Source: Vermamoeba vermiformis (lineage: Eukaryota; Tubulinea; Echinamoebida). From it: a DNA stretch of 64,000 nt. Both the position numbers and the translations under genes were made by a program. Positions 32,518 through 42,900 of this stretch are shown here, piece by piece. Position 1 is the first letter of the stretch; the number at the start of each line of letters is the position of its first letter. The DNA lies in NCBI GenBank assembly GCA_045837725.1, contig JBEWZL010000073.1, positions 1-64,000 on the forward strand, given 5' to 3'. The notes beneath the pieces are model-generated. The model saw nothing but the letters and a program-made list of their open reading frames with translations, searched no databases and was not told the origin of the DNA.

Positions 32518-33831
32518 ATGATGGAGCACGATATTGAGGATGTAGAAAGTGTTTCAGGGTCCCAAAGCTCATCATCAGGTTCCTACAAAGATGAGTATGG
32601 TGAATTGTTTGAGCTTGATGAGCCTATGTCTTTAAGTGCATACATGAAGGCTTGGTGAGTACACAAATAATAATTATAATTTAATTTTAATTTACTTATT
32701 TAATTAATTATTATTATTTAATTATAATAATTCTAATAATTATTAGGAATTTCTTTTCTTAATTTAGTTAATAGTAACTCCATACCCTTTAATAAAATAT
32801 GTAATAATTTAATAATTATTTATTAGTTATTCAATTGATGTTCCTCAAGATTCAGAAATTTTCTGCAAATTGCAGCAGTACCAAGTTGTACAAGCTTGTG
32901 ATGGACATGCTAATCTTTTTGGAGTAAAAACCAATCAAAAACGATATTTTGCAAAGTATGCCTCAAAAGAACAGTATGAGGCAGAGAAACGAAGTCATGA
33001 AGTGTTGGATCCGCTCAATTGTCCTTCCATTATCAAACTGGTGGATGCAATTCCAATAGGTGCAGGAGGCATTATTATAACACCTATGTATGATCGATAC
33101 AGCCATGGTACATTTTACTATCATCCCAAAAGAGTCATGACATGCTTGTTGCAGGTAAATCTGGATTAGATTTGGCTCAAAATCTTCTGACTGTAACCCT
33201 TGTAGGCTCTTAAAGTCTGCCATGATAATGGTATAGCACACAGAGATATCAAGCCACATAATATTGTTTGGTACTTTGCTGATAGGCGGTGCAGAACCCT
33301 TGATTTCTTTCTCACTGACTTTGGCATTGCCTGCTTTGATTTTAAAGAATATGAAAATAAGACTATACAGAACATGCCTGGCACATTAAGATATTATTCC
33401 CCAGAGAGGCTGCGGGGAGAAATTCCACCTGATCCACGTGTATGTGACATGTTTGCTGCTGGAGTAGTTTTCCTTGAATGCGTAAGTCATTATTAGAAAA
33501 ATGAACTCAAAACAAGCTCATTTATTCAATACAGGTGATGCAAACAAGCAAACATGCCTTTAAAAATGGCACATTGGACGAAATTTATCATGTGCTGAAC
33601 AACTTTGATGAAGTAGTAGGTTGTCTATTGTTGCCCCATGCAGCTGATTTATTGAAGAAGATGCTGGAAGTTGATTACAAGAAAAGAATTACTGTCACTG
33701 AGGCATTGGAACACAGATTCTTTAGTGAGCCCCACTGCACTCGCATTGAATACTCCAGAGCACACCCCACTAGAATGCCAGACTATTTGATTTTCACTCC
33801 AGCCTTTCTGATTGAACATAACCTTAAATAA
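32518..33831 (+). CDS. Serine/threonine protein kinase, apparently active
   Basis: Four exons encode about 360 residues, starting MMEHDIEDVESVSGSQSSSS. After an acidic serine-rich head comes a kinase domain: the Lys in KRYFAKYAS, the Glu in AEKRSHEVL, the catalytic loop AHRDIKPHNIVW, the metal-binding TDFGIACFDF, the activation segment PGTLRYYSPERLRG (SPE for APE), DMFAAGVVFLE, and a C-lobe ending KKRITVTEALEHRFF. All key residues are present. No glycine-rich loop of the usual form is seen (ACDGHANLFG). The layout is most like CDC7 or other divergent cell-cycle kinases, but I cannot assign one. Direct duplicates of the RING-MSH4 junction flank the gene, so it was probably inserted between those two genes. 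Confidence 0.8.
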
Positions 33832-33867
33832 ACTAATCCTTACAAATGTGCTCAGAAAATAATTCCT

Positions 33868-33957
33868 TGGTAGAAAGCGGGTTCAAGTCAATCAATGTAC
33901 ATTGTGCATCTCAAAATTAACTCCAGACATTTGAAGAGAAATTTCAACCCAGTAAGT
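33868..33957 (+). pseudogene. Decayed partial copy of the RING-H2 gene exon
   Basis: Bases 33868-33957 match 31328-31420 of the RING gene (AGTCAATCAATGT, TTGTGCA, CTCAA, GAAATTTCAA, CCAGTAAGT), including the exon's donor site, at roughly 80% identity by eye. The CPLC codons are altered and an in-frame stop is present, so it is not functional. MSH4 starts 74 bp further on. Confidence 0.75.
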
Positions 33958-34030
33958 GATCCTTAAAAATAATTTTAAAAACATTTTAATTATTTTTAAA
34001 TATTTTGTTCTTATTTGAACAACTCTGAAA

Positions 34031-37000
34031 ATGACCACAGAACCACGATTCAATTCAGAGCTTGATATCCAGTTAGAAGGGGGCCGTACTGCAACTCAGA
34101 ACAGAACCTCTACAACTGCCAATGAGGCCATTTATATTATAGCCCTGAATGAAAACAGAGCTAAAGAGGTATACTTGTTATTAACGATATTCTGCCTTAC
34201 ATATATTTCAGGTTGGATTTGCTGCTATCAATCTGAAAAATCCCGTAGTACACCTCAACCAGTACTGTGACAGCCATGCATACATTAATACGCTGACTTC
34301 CTTGGTAATTTACCAACCTGTTGAGGTAAGTCTAAAAATTCTAGCTACTGTAGCCCTCATCTCAAATTATTTTTAGATTATTCTGCCAAACACTGCTGAA
34401 AATACAGAACTTTATCATACAATTAAGGCTCAGTTCCCCAATGTCTCTATTGTTACAGTGGCAAGAAAGTACTTTTCTGAAACAACAGGTATATTAAAAC
34501 ATCATGTAATTTCCTGGGTTAATTTAATATTTTAAGGGTCTCTTCTTATGCAACGACTGTCTCTGAAAGATAATGTGATTGATTCAGCCCTGTCCCTTAA
34601 GTATCTGGCTTTGGGATCCTTCTCAGCATTGATAAAATATGTTGAGTTTGTGCAACATTCAACCTTTGCCTCTCACACTCTTAAGGCAAGTTTACATTGG
34701 AATCATAATTAACAATTAACACTATATTTTTAGATTATTCTTAGAGGCTGTGAAGGCATCATGTTTATTGATGCCAATTCAATCAGAGACTTGGAAGTGC
34801 TATTTAACAAACGTACTGGCAAATCAGAGGAGTCTTTATTTGGAATATTGAACCACACTAAGACAGTGCAAGGAGGTATGTTATTCCTTTATTATTGCTC
34901 TTTGTAGTGTATTAATTATCCACAGCTCGTCTTCTTAAAACCAACTTGCTGCAGCCCCTCACTGACTTGACCACAATAAGAGTCAGACAACAATGTGTTT
35001 CTGAACTGTTGAACAATGAATCAATGTTCTTTGGATTAAGCAAAGCATTGGAAAAGTTCATTGATTTGGACCACTTAAGTGAGTAGACTTTATTATTCTA
35101 TAATGAAAAATACTAATTAGTTGCAGTTTCTCAGCTTGTTTTCATTCCAAAGAAAAGTTCTGAGAAGACAGCTCAAAATGCCATTCAAAGCGCCATTGTC
35201 TTGAAGTACAATTTAGAGCTGGTGCCTGGCCTAGTTCAAAGCATTCAAGACAGCCAGCATGAATTGTTTGGAACTATTCTCAAAAACCTGCAACATGAAG
35301 ACATCAAAGAGATGTACGACAAAATTACTGAAGTCATAGATGACTCTGCTACTCATGAGAAGGGTGCTCAGAAACAAGCAATGCAGGTACACAGGCTGAA
35401 AAAAAAATGATTTTCAATTTTTCTGAGAAATATTGTTTTGCAGCACTCATTTGCAGTGAAGCCAGGCATCAATGGTCTATTGGATGCAGCACGACAAGTC
35501 TACACTGAAACTATTGAAGATATTTATGCCCTGGCCAACAGCTACAGAGACCAACATAATTTGATGAGCCTTAAAGTGCAATACAACACTAAACGAGGAT
35601 ATTTCTTCACTGTGCCTGGCTCTGTCAAACACATTCCTGCCTTATTTGGGCATGCTTCAATGCAAGGCAAGAAGTGGATTCTATCTACAGACCAGCTGGA
35701 AACTCTCAACATTAGGAGCAAAGAATCGCTGCAAGACATTTACTTGATGACTGAACGAGTCATTGAGGGATTGATGGCTGAGATTAGGTACATGACAAGG
35801 TTGTAGTTTTCATTCACTAATTGATGATTAGAAAGAGACTTTCCACCATTTACAAAATCTCCGAGTCAGTTGCATTTTTGGATATGATATCAAGGTAAAT
35901 CAAATCCACAGTGACTTTTTCAATTAATTCTATACTAACTTCAATCACTATATAGTCTGGCCACCTATGTTACTCTGAGCGATGCATGTGGTAAGTGAAT
36001 ATTACTTATACTATTTTCTAATATTAAACTTTATCAAGTGGTTCCTGAGTTTACAGAGGATGGACCATTGGCTATTAGACATGGAGTAAGTTCTAAAATA
36101 ACTGTAGCTATTGTTATTAAAATAGTATTCAGCGCCATCCTATCCTTGAAAAGTTAGGCATTGATGTTATTCCCAATGACACATATGCTTCTGACCTAGG
36201 CCAAACATTTCATGTGATCACTGGTCCAAATATGAGTGGCAAATCAACTTATTTGAGCCAGCTTTGTTTGCTCACCATAATGGCTCACATTGGTAAGAAA
36301 ATAACACATAACATTACAGATACTAATTTATACTTTAGGAGCACATGTTCCAGCTCGTTATGCATCGTTTAGAATATTCAGAAGCATATTTACAAGTGAG
36401 TGCTCACATATTCATGCATTATTAAACTAACAGTGGAATTATAGGAATAGGAACGGAGGACTCTATTGAAGCAAACTCCAGCAGTTTTATGAAGGAGATG
36501 AAAGACATTGCATTTGTTATAAAAACTGCTTCTCATAAGAGTTTGATTGTGATTGGTAAGTCAATCAGCTTTTCTCCTCGTTTTTACTTACAACATCATT
36601 TGTTAGATGAACTAGGCAGAAGCACTTCGAACAAAGATGCCCTGCCAATCTGTTATTCTATCAGTGAGTACTTGATCTCATTGAAAGCCTACACCTTCTT
36701 TGTGACTCACTACCATGAATTGGCAACAAATCTGGCCCAGCTTTACGCTAAGGTCAAGACTCAGCATTTCTCTGTAAGTAACGTGCAATGTGCAAGAATT
36801 AATAATCTACTGCAATGTAACAAATAGGTTGATAAGAGAGAATCCAAAATCAAGTTTTTGTATCAGCTTGAAGATGGAGTTTGCAATGAAAATCTGTATG
36901 GTCTTGCCATTGCTGAGACTGCTGGATTTCCAAAGGCTCTGTTGGAGAAGGCTCACAAAGTCGCCATTGAGCTGGCTAATCAACAAAAGAAGAAAGAAGT

Positions 37001-37154
37001 GCAGAACACAACTGGTGCCAAAGCTAAGCAAGCCATCATTGAGAGGTTGTTGCTGCTGCAGAACTCCACACTGGATGAAGTTAGTCTTAAAGCCTATGTT
37101 GCCGATTTGAAGAAAAAGTTAGCAGACTGCATTGCTTGTGAAGCAGAAGAGTAA
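34031..37154 (+). CDS. MSH4: MutS homologue MSH4, meiotic MutSgamma subunit
   Basis: About 15 short exons encode roughly 780 residues, starting MTTEPRFNSELDIQLEGGRT and ending DCIACEAEE. Seen in order are the connector/lever region (NSIRDLEVLFNKRTGKSEES, then LLKTNLLQPLTDLTTIRVRQ), the clamp region (LMSLKVQYNTKRGYFFTVPG), and the ATPase with GPNMSGKSTYLSQLCLLTIM (Walker A), SIFTRIGTEDSIEANSSSFM, LIVIDELGRST (Walker B and signature), and THYHELATNL. The mismatch-binding domain I is absent, as in known MSH4. It pairs with MSH5 to clamp crossover intermediates. Finding both MutSgamma genes 5 kb apart in divergent arrays is unusual. A tRNA-Gly cassette follows 320 bp downstream on the same strand. 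Confidence 0.93.
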
Positions 37155-37474
37155 ATAATGTGTAGCTTTAATAAACTCCCATCTTACATTCTTAAGCTAG
37201 CCCAAGGCTGAATTCTTTAGAATCTCTAACCTTAAGATAAAGAAATATCCTAGCTATTGAACTCTAATTTTAGATAGGATACTATACTATGAAAGATGTT
37301 TGGCTTTGGATTAATAGAATTAACTAAGATGGATAAGGATCATCTCAAACAAGAGAATATAATATCTGAGTAAATGTATTACCATTAAACTTCATACAAT
37401 TTGCTACTTAGTAAACTTTGTATCAACTTTTTACAAAAGACCCCGTTAGATTCTGATCACAAAATTTCAACAAG

Positions 37475-37545
37475 GCACTCATGGTCTAGGGGCATGATGT
37501 CCGCCTGCCACGCGGGCGACCCGGGTTCGATTCCCGGTGAGTGCA
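37475..37545 (+). tRNA. tRNA-Gly (anticodon GCC), cassette copy 4
   Basis: The same 71-nt tRNA is on the plus strand, behind MSH4. The stems, GCC anticodon and T arm are intact, followed by TTCTTTTTTT. The conserved 5' flank is 37410-37474 (GTAAACTTTGTATCAAC, then CCCCGTTAGATTCTGATCA). Confidence 0.95.
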
Positions 37546-37669
37546 TTCTTTTTTTGGGGGTTTTCATTTTATTGTAATTTATTTTCAATTTTTTTCTTCC
37601 TGTTTATTGAAATTAACCACATTACCTAACAACACTAAAGCCAAAAGTAGTTCATCATTAATACTTTAT

Positions 37670-37815
37670 CTAAATTCAGCTTCCCAAATAAGACATGCAG
37701 CTCCAAATCCCATCAACTGTAGCATTAAATTAACCTCACCTTATGAAAGAAAACTTACAATCAGTTGGTCAGTGTTGTCCCAGAGAATGTTTGAAGGAGC
37801 CACATTGCAAAATTA
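37670..37815 (-). pseudogene. Fragment copied from the tandem-pseudokinase gene
   Basis: Bases near 37765-37802 (AACTTACAAT, then AGAATGTTTGAAGGAGCCACAT) repeat 38289-38340, including the CTTAC of the intron donor. Bases near 37697-37730 (CTCCAAATCC, CAACTG) repeat 38231-38252. It is a short, diverged, same-strand copy of one exon-intron junction, 0.5 kb from its source, and is not expected to be functional. Confidence 0.65.
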
Positions 37816-37920
37816 ATTTTATTCATTTTTGGGAAAACAAAATAGCACTTGAACGCTTAGTCAGAAGTATAACCACAGTGCAAAACACAATCATCACCTT
37901 AAACTCATTGGAATTGAATT

Positions 37921-39807
37921 CTACCTGAAGGAACTTGCCATCAACCACTCAAGTTTCTTCTTCACTTTATCAAGAGAAACCCTTTCAAAAGGCCTTTGTT
38001 TTGTCTAGTAAAATACATTACTAATAGGATGAAAAAAGCAGCTTGGTTACCATAGCTTCAATCAGCACAAGTAAGTCTACAGATAATTGCCCCCAATGCA
38101 AGGCAAAATATTCAATTACTTTGCCTGCACTGTACACATCTGATGCAATAGTAGGGTTATATTCTGGAGGTGAGAAGGGCTCATCTCCTGGAAGCAAATT
38201 GACCCCAGGATGGTGATTAATGAGGCCTGATGCACCAAATCCAACCAACTGAATAAACATTAGCAATAATCAATAGAATAGTTGAAAAACTTACAATAAG
38301 TTCATCCTCCTTATTCCACAGAATGTTTGAAGGAGCCACATCACCATGACGGAGCCCTAATGAATGCATAGTTTGAATAGCAGAGATCAACTGCAGAGCT
38401 GTAGATATGATGTCTTTCTTCTGTGGCTCCTTGTTGTATACAGGCCAAGCCATAGCCACTGCTGCTCTATTCATAACAGACATTGAGTCTGCATACAGAA
38501 ACATTGTGAAGTCAAGCAACAATGGGAAGTGAGGCTTGCCATTCAGCAACTGGGCAATGAAGAACTCAAACCAGAGGAGCATGGGACCCAATGATTTCCA
38601 AGGCTCCTGCATCTCTCCACCCACCAACAGCTTGCCAAACACTGGCTGTCCTTCAAAGTCACCATAGCCAATGAACTTTGATGGTGAAGATGCAGCCCAA
38701 ACTAGGTTGTGGGCCTTACAAAATGACACTGGCAAATCCATTGCAGGCTTGCCAAGTAAATGCTCATGTACATAGCAATCTAAATGGTAGCCCAATTCAG
38801 CATCTCGGTGGCAGCTCAGAAGTGCACTAATAACTTGTGAAAATGCTGCAGGCACAAGTGTTTGTGATTACCTGAAGTCAAAACACAAAACAGGAGCTTC
38901 AATGCAAACAGCAGAGGGATCTTTTAAATACATAAATGCTGTCTTAGCTGAGACTCTCATGCCAGGGTCCTTATTGCACTAGAGAAGCATTAGAATCAGA
39001 GTTGAAAGTGGATTTTAAGTTAGTACCAAGACATCAATGAGCTTGTCAACAACAGGATCAGCTCCACAGAGTTTAGACCATTCCTTCAAGACCAATCCTG
39101 CACACAGCATATCATGGGCTGGCTCATACATTTCTTTGTGGGGCCATGACCCCCACATGGGCAAATCTCCGTGAAATCGGCAGGCACTCCAGTCAACAAG
39201 CTGATTGATATGTTACTTATGTTTAATAAACGAAGGACTTACTTTAATTTGATCACGCTTGCCAATGAATATTTGGCGCTCTTAGAGACCCATGCATTAC
39301 TCCTGCCTCATGAAACCCAGCTAATGCTCTGAAAAGCTGCGAAGCCAACTCAAGAATTGGCATGTTGGGTGGCAGCTTGCGTGAGTAGTGTCTGACTTGG
39401 TAAATCCATGTTGAGTCATAGGTAGGGCGATAGCCAAGAATTTCAGTGACCCCAAAGCATCCATACATTTCCAGCAGAAAGAACATTTCCTTAGATCGCC
39501 TATCTATTAATTTCATAATTAATGTAGTCTCAAAGCTAATGTTTTTAGTGCTTGGAATTTCATGCACATTAAACTCACCTGAACGGAATATGGCACGGTC
39601 TTGATCTGCTTTGCCCATACAATCACTTGAGTGGTAAGGAAGCTCTGCAACATCTTCTTCTTTTAATTCTGGCATTTTGAATTGTGCGTACGCTCCTTCT
39701 TTAAAAGCTTGATCTAAGTAGTAGTGAGCAAGGCCCTCAACTTTGCCATAGAACTTTGCAGACGACGGAAGGTACGAAAATAATAATCCTTTCGCTCGTG
39801 AATTCAT
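37921..39807 (-). CDS. Tandem pseudokinase (two degenerate kinase domains)
   Basis: The ATG at 39807 (MNSRAKGLLFSYL) is 110 bp past the stop of the PIKfyve gene. The first domain has TTLIMKLIDRR and LEMYGCFG in the N-lobe, a catalytic loop MHGSLRAPNIHW (HGS for HRD) and LVDWSACRF in place of the DFG region, close to the CK2-type DWG. Phosphotransfer is unlikely without the catalytic Asp. The second domain has LRHGDVAPSNILW, which keeps Asp and Asn, but LVGFGASG in place of DFG, so the metal-binding Asp is lost. It continues with SPPEYNP, ASDVYSAGKVIEYF and a C-lobe ending LDKVKKKLEWLMASSF. Two linked kinase-like domains with different lost residues suggest a scaffold or allosteric regulator. 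It is the last gene in the CG-poor block. Confidence 0.7.
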
Positions 39808-39916
39808 TTGAATAAATCCAAGAAGATATCTTGTTATGAAGGCAATTGTGTACCTTTGATGGTTGAATTCGCAATAATAAACAGCGGCACAAAACGCATT
39901 TTTGCAAAAATAAGTT

Positions 39917-42900
39917 TTATTTCTGCGCAGAAAAAGAAACAACGCTTGTATCTTTGGTCGGTACCATGGGGAAGTAGAGCCACAGCGCGGAACGGAATCG
40001 TTTTTTGTATTGCTTGGGTGAGATGATCGTTGGTACTTTGTTGCCTTCGCCTAAGAAACCAGTTCGCTTGACCCAAGTTTCGAGCTGCTTGTCCCATGTA
40101 TAACGCCGCATATAATCTATTTGTATGTTTAATCAGTCTCAAAGTGAGTATTAAAGTTAATATTTGTCGCGTACCAATGATGCCAACAACGAGTTCATTC
40201 TTCTCTTCGTCAACACCAACGAGAAGCGAATAATCCATAACGTTCAAAGAAGAAAGAAACAGTGTATCATTCCATATAGTCATGCCTAGTGTCGCCTTGG
40301 ACTCTTCACGGACGCAGATCGGATTTGAGTAAATGGCTAAAAAGTTGTTAATCGCTGTCGAATGGAGTCAACAATACGTACTTTCAAGCAGATTCTCGTC
40401 CAATAATACCACCGGCCCTTCAGCCTTCTCTTCCTCAACATTGACGTAGCGACTTCGAAGCGATCCTTTCAGATCGTAAATCTGGAAGCAAAATGAATAC
40501 AATTCGATGACTTGCTAACAATGTTCATACCTTAGATATATTGCGCTTATAGAAAAGATTTTCCATCACCAAAAAGTCTTGTTTGAGAGATTTGTTGCCG
40601 CGCTTGTAGATCACCGAGTAGACACCAACAATCTTCGCCAGAGCAGTCGGTACTTGTTGGAAATATACCTTTGATAGGTAATCAAAGTATTGAGGCGCAA
40701 ATTGAAGGAATGACTCGAGTTCCACCGCTGCAATTCCCTTCAAGATCCAGCGATCGTCCAGCGTTTTTGAGAACCATGAACGCGATTTGCCTCCCTTAGC
40801 GTCCCATATCTTGCTACGCGACATGGAATTGATGAACTGACTCTCATCGATGCCAATCAGACGTCGCAGCCATTCAAAATGTTGCGCAAAGTAGACCGTT
40901 GTTTGTAACTTGACTTTGATAGTCTGGCCTGCTCGGTAATCTTGCTTGAAATCTAAACACGGACGTTATATAAATTGTCACTGATACGGAAAATAATACG
41001 TACTGCAGTCAACAGTTGAATTAAACGAGGTCGTCAGTCCCTTCAAGATCTCCTCGCGTTCTTTGTTCGGATCTTCAGGTACTGCTGTTGCGCCTTCCTT
41101 TCCAGTATTCAGCTTGGTGGTATCATTAGCAGCACTCGCAGCGTCCTTTGAAGCACCATTCTCGCTGCTCGGATCGACATTATTGACATTGGTATTGTTA
41201 GAACTCGTGGGCAGATGTCCAGAAGCAGCACCGCTAGGCTCTTTGTTGAGCTCTTTAGCTGTGAGATCACTCACTGATTGGCGGTACTGAGGGGACATCA
41301 ATGTGTACGCGATGAATGAACTGATCTCTGTCTCATAGATTGGCAGCACAATGTTGTCAATGCACGGAGGCAAGAAGTAATGTACTGTCACGTCTTCAAG
41401 CACCGTGCTGGAGAATTGAGTTAATTCAATGCTAATAATACTAAACAGCGGTACTTACAAGGTCTTTTTGTCCGCAGCAAAAATATTCGAAATTGTGTCC
41501 AGGAATCGTTTGCCGACAGGACCTTTTTCATCGGCTTTGGTTATCGAATTATTGGACAGTGCTAGCTGCGCTGTATTGGCATCAGTGGTCGGTGAGTTTT
41601 GAGCAAGAGCGGAATTTCCCAAAGCAGATCCGACAGTAGCCAATGTGGCAGCATTGCTGTTAGGTGTTGCGGTGTCTGTTGGCTGCTCGAGTGTCACTGC
41701 TGGAACAGGCACTGGCTCGCTGTTGACATGTGCACTGACTGGCTGAGCAGTTGGCGGTGAGCCTTCGATCTCTTCTTGAATGACATTGGTGCTCGACTTG
41801 AAGTGAATCAGATCACGCACTATGCCACCAGGCATCGATGTGCTGCGACGATGATGTTTGCGTGAAGGGAGGTGCAATTGTCTGTCAAAGTTCAAGTCGT
41901 GAACTTCCTTCGAGACCGGTGCTTGAGAGAGCTGTTGACTGACGGCCAATGAAGGCTCGTGCGTGGATTTGTCGCTCTTGATCGTGTCACTGGTGCTCAG
42001 CGAATGATGCAAGCCACTCAAGGGCGGTGTGACTGCTTCTTTGGGTGCTGGCTGTGGACTGGTCTGGCCCGCTTCTTTCTTCACCGCTGGCTTCATGAGT
42101 GGTCGCATTAACTTGCGCTGAATTTTGCCCTCCATCTCCGTCAACGTGGATTGCCAAGTGACAGTGTGACTCAACAATACCCTGGCAATAAAAAGTTAGT
42201 ATTTTATCCTACACTAACGAATGTATTTAGCTCTTACTTCTTGCAGGCATTGACATCGTACAGATCACGTGCATTGCTCTTGTTACTCAGCTCGTCAATT
42301 CGTTCAGCAAACATGCCACTCTCGCGCGCACTCATCTCCCACAATTGATCGATTTCTTCAGCTGCTTCGTGTTGGTCTGCTGGCTCGATCAACTTGCTCG
42401 CTGACTCCTTTAATTGCGCTAACTTGATACCAATTTCTTCGTATGTCTAAAGCAGAATTAGCATCGTATTATTAACTTTGACATTGACTTACAATCATGA
42501 TCTCGCGCTGTACACTGGCTATTTCTTTAGTTCTGAGTGAAGCCAAGCACTCGTCAGCACAGGCCATTGGCTTGAGTGACGGAACAACAACATCCATCAA
42601 CGTGATGGACTCGTACTCGAATATGACCATAATGTCGTTGTAATAGAAGTACTTCATGTAGTCGCGCCAAACTGAGCTCTTGCAAGCGGCACATTTCGGC
42701 GATTCTCCGTAAAAGGTATTTTCGAGGTATTTTCCGAACGAATAACGCCAACTGTCCTCTGCTAGTGGCACCACTTGATGCGAGCTCAATTTGCACACTT
42801 TGCACTGTTGCCACACGTAGATCTGATCGTTCAACATGTTGATGTCGCGCAGTGGTGATTTGTCGAGCACGCGCCAATTCTTGACTGAAATGTTCAATCG

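Larger units (their letters stand above)
13760..39810. other. CG-depleted compartment carrying the meiotic gene cluster
   Basis: By-eye counting gives about 28 CG dinucleotides in 22.0-24.5 kb but about 33 in only 43.05-43.45 kb. The change is abrupt at both ends: near 13.7-13.9 kb and at about 39.80 kb, just upstream of the tandem-pseudokinase start. Arginine is mostly AGA/AGG inside and CGN outside, and TG/CA are frequent inside, as expected when methylated CG decays. The block holds MLH3, MSH5, MSH4 and their neighbours, all four tRNA-Gly cassettes and all the partial duplications I found. The composition difference is visible in the sequence; methylation is inference. Confidence 0.7.

Noticed and set aside
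13760-39810. The CG-poor block as a mating-type or sex-determining locus
   Set aside because: No homeodomain, HMG-box or pheromone/receptor gene was recognised. A non-recombining region stays possible but is not supported.
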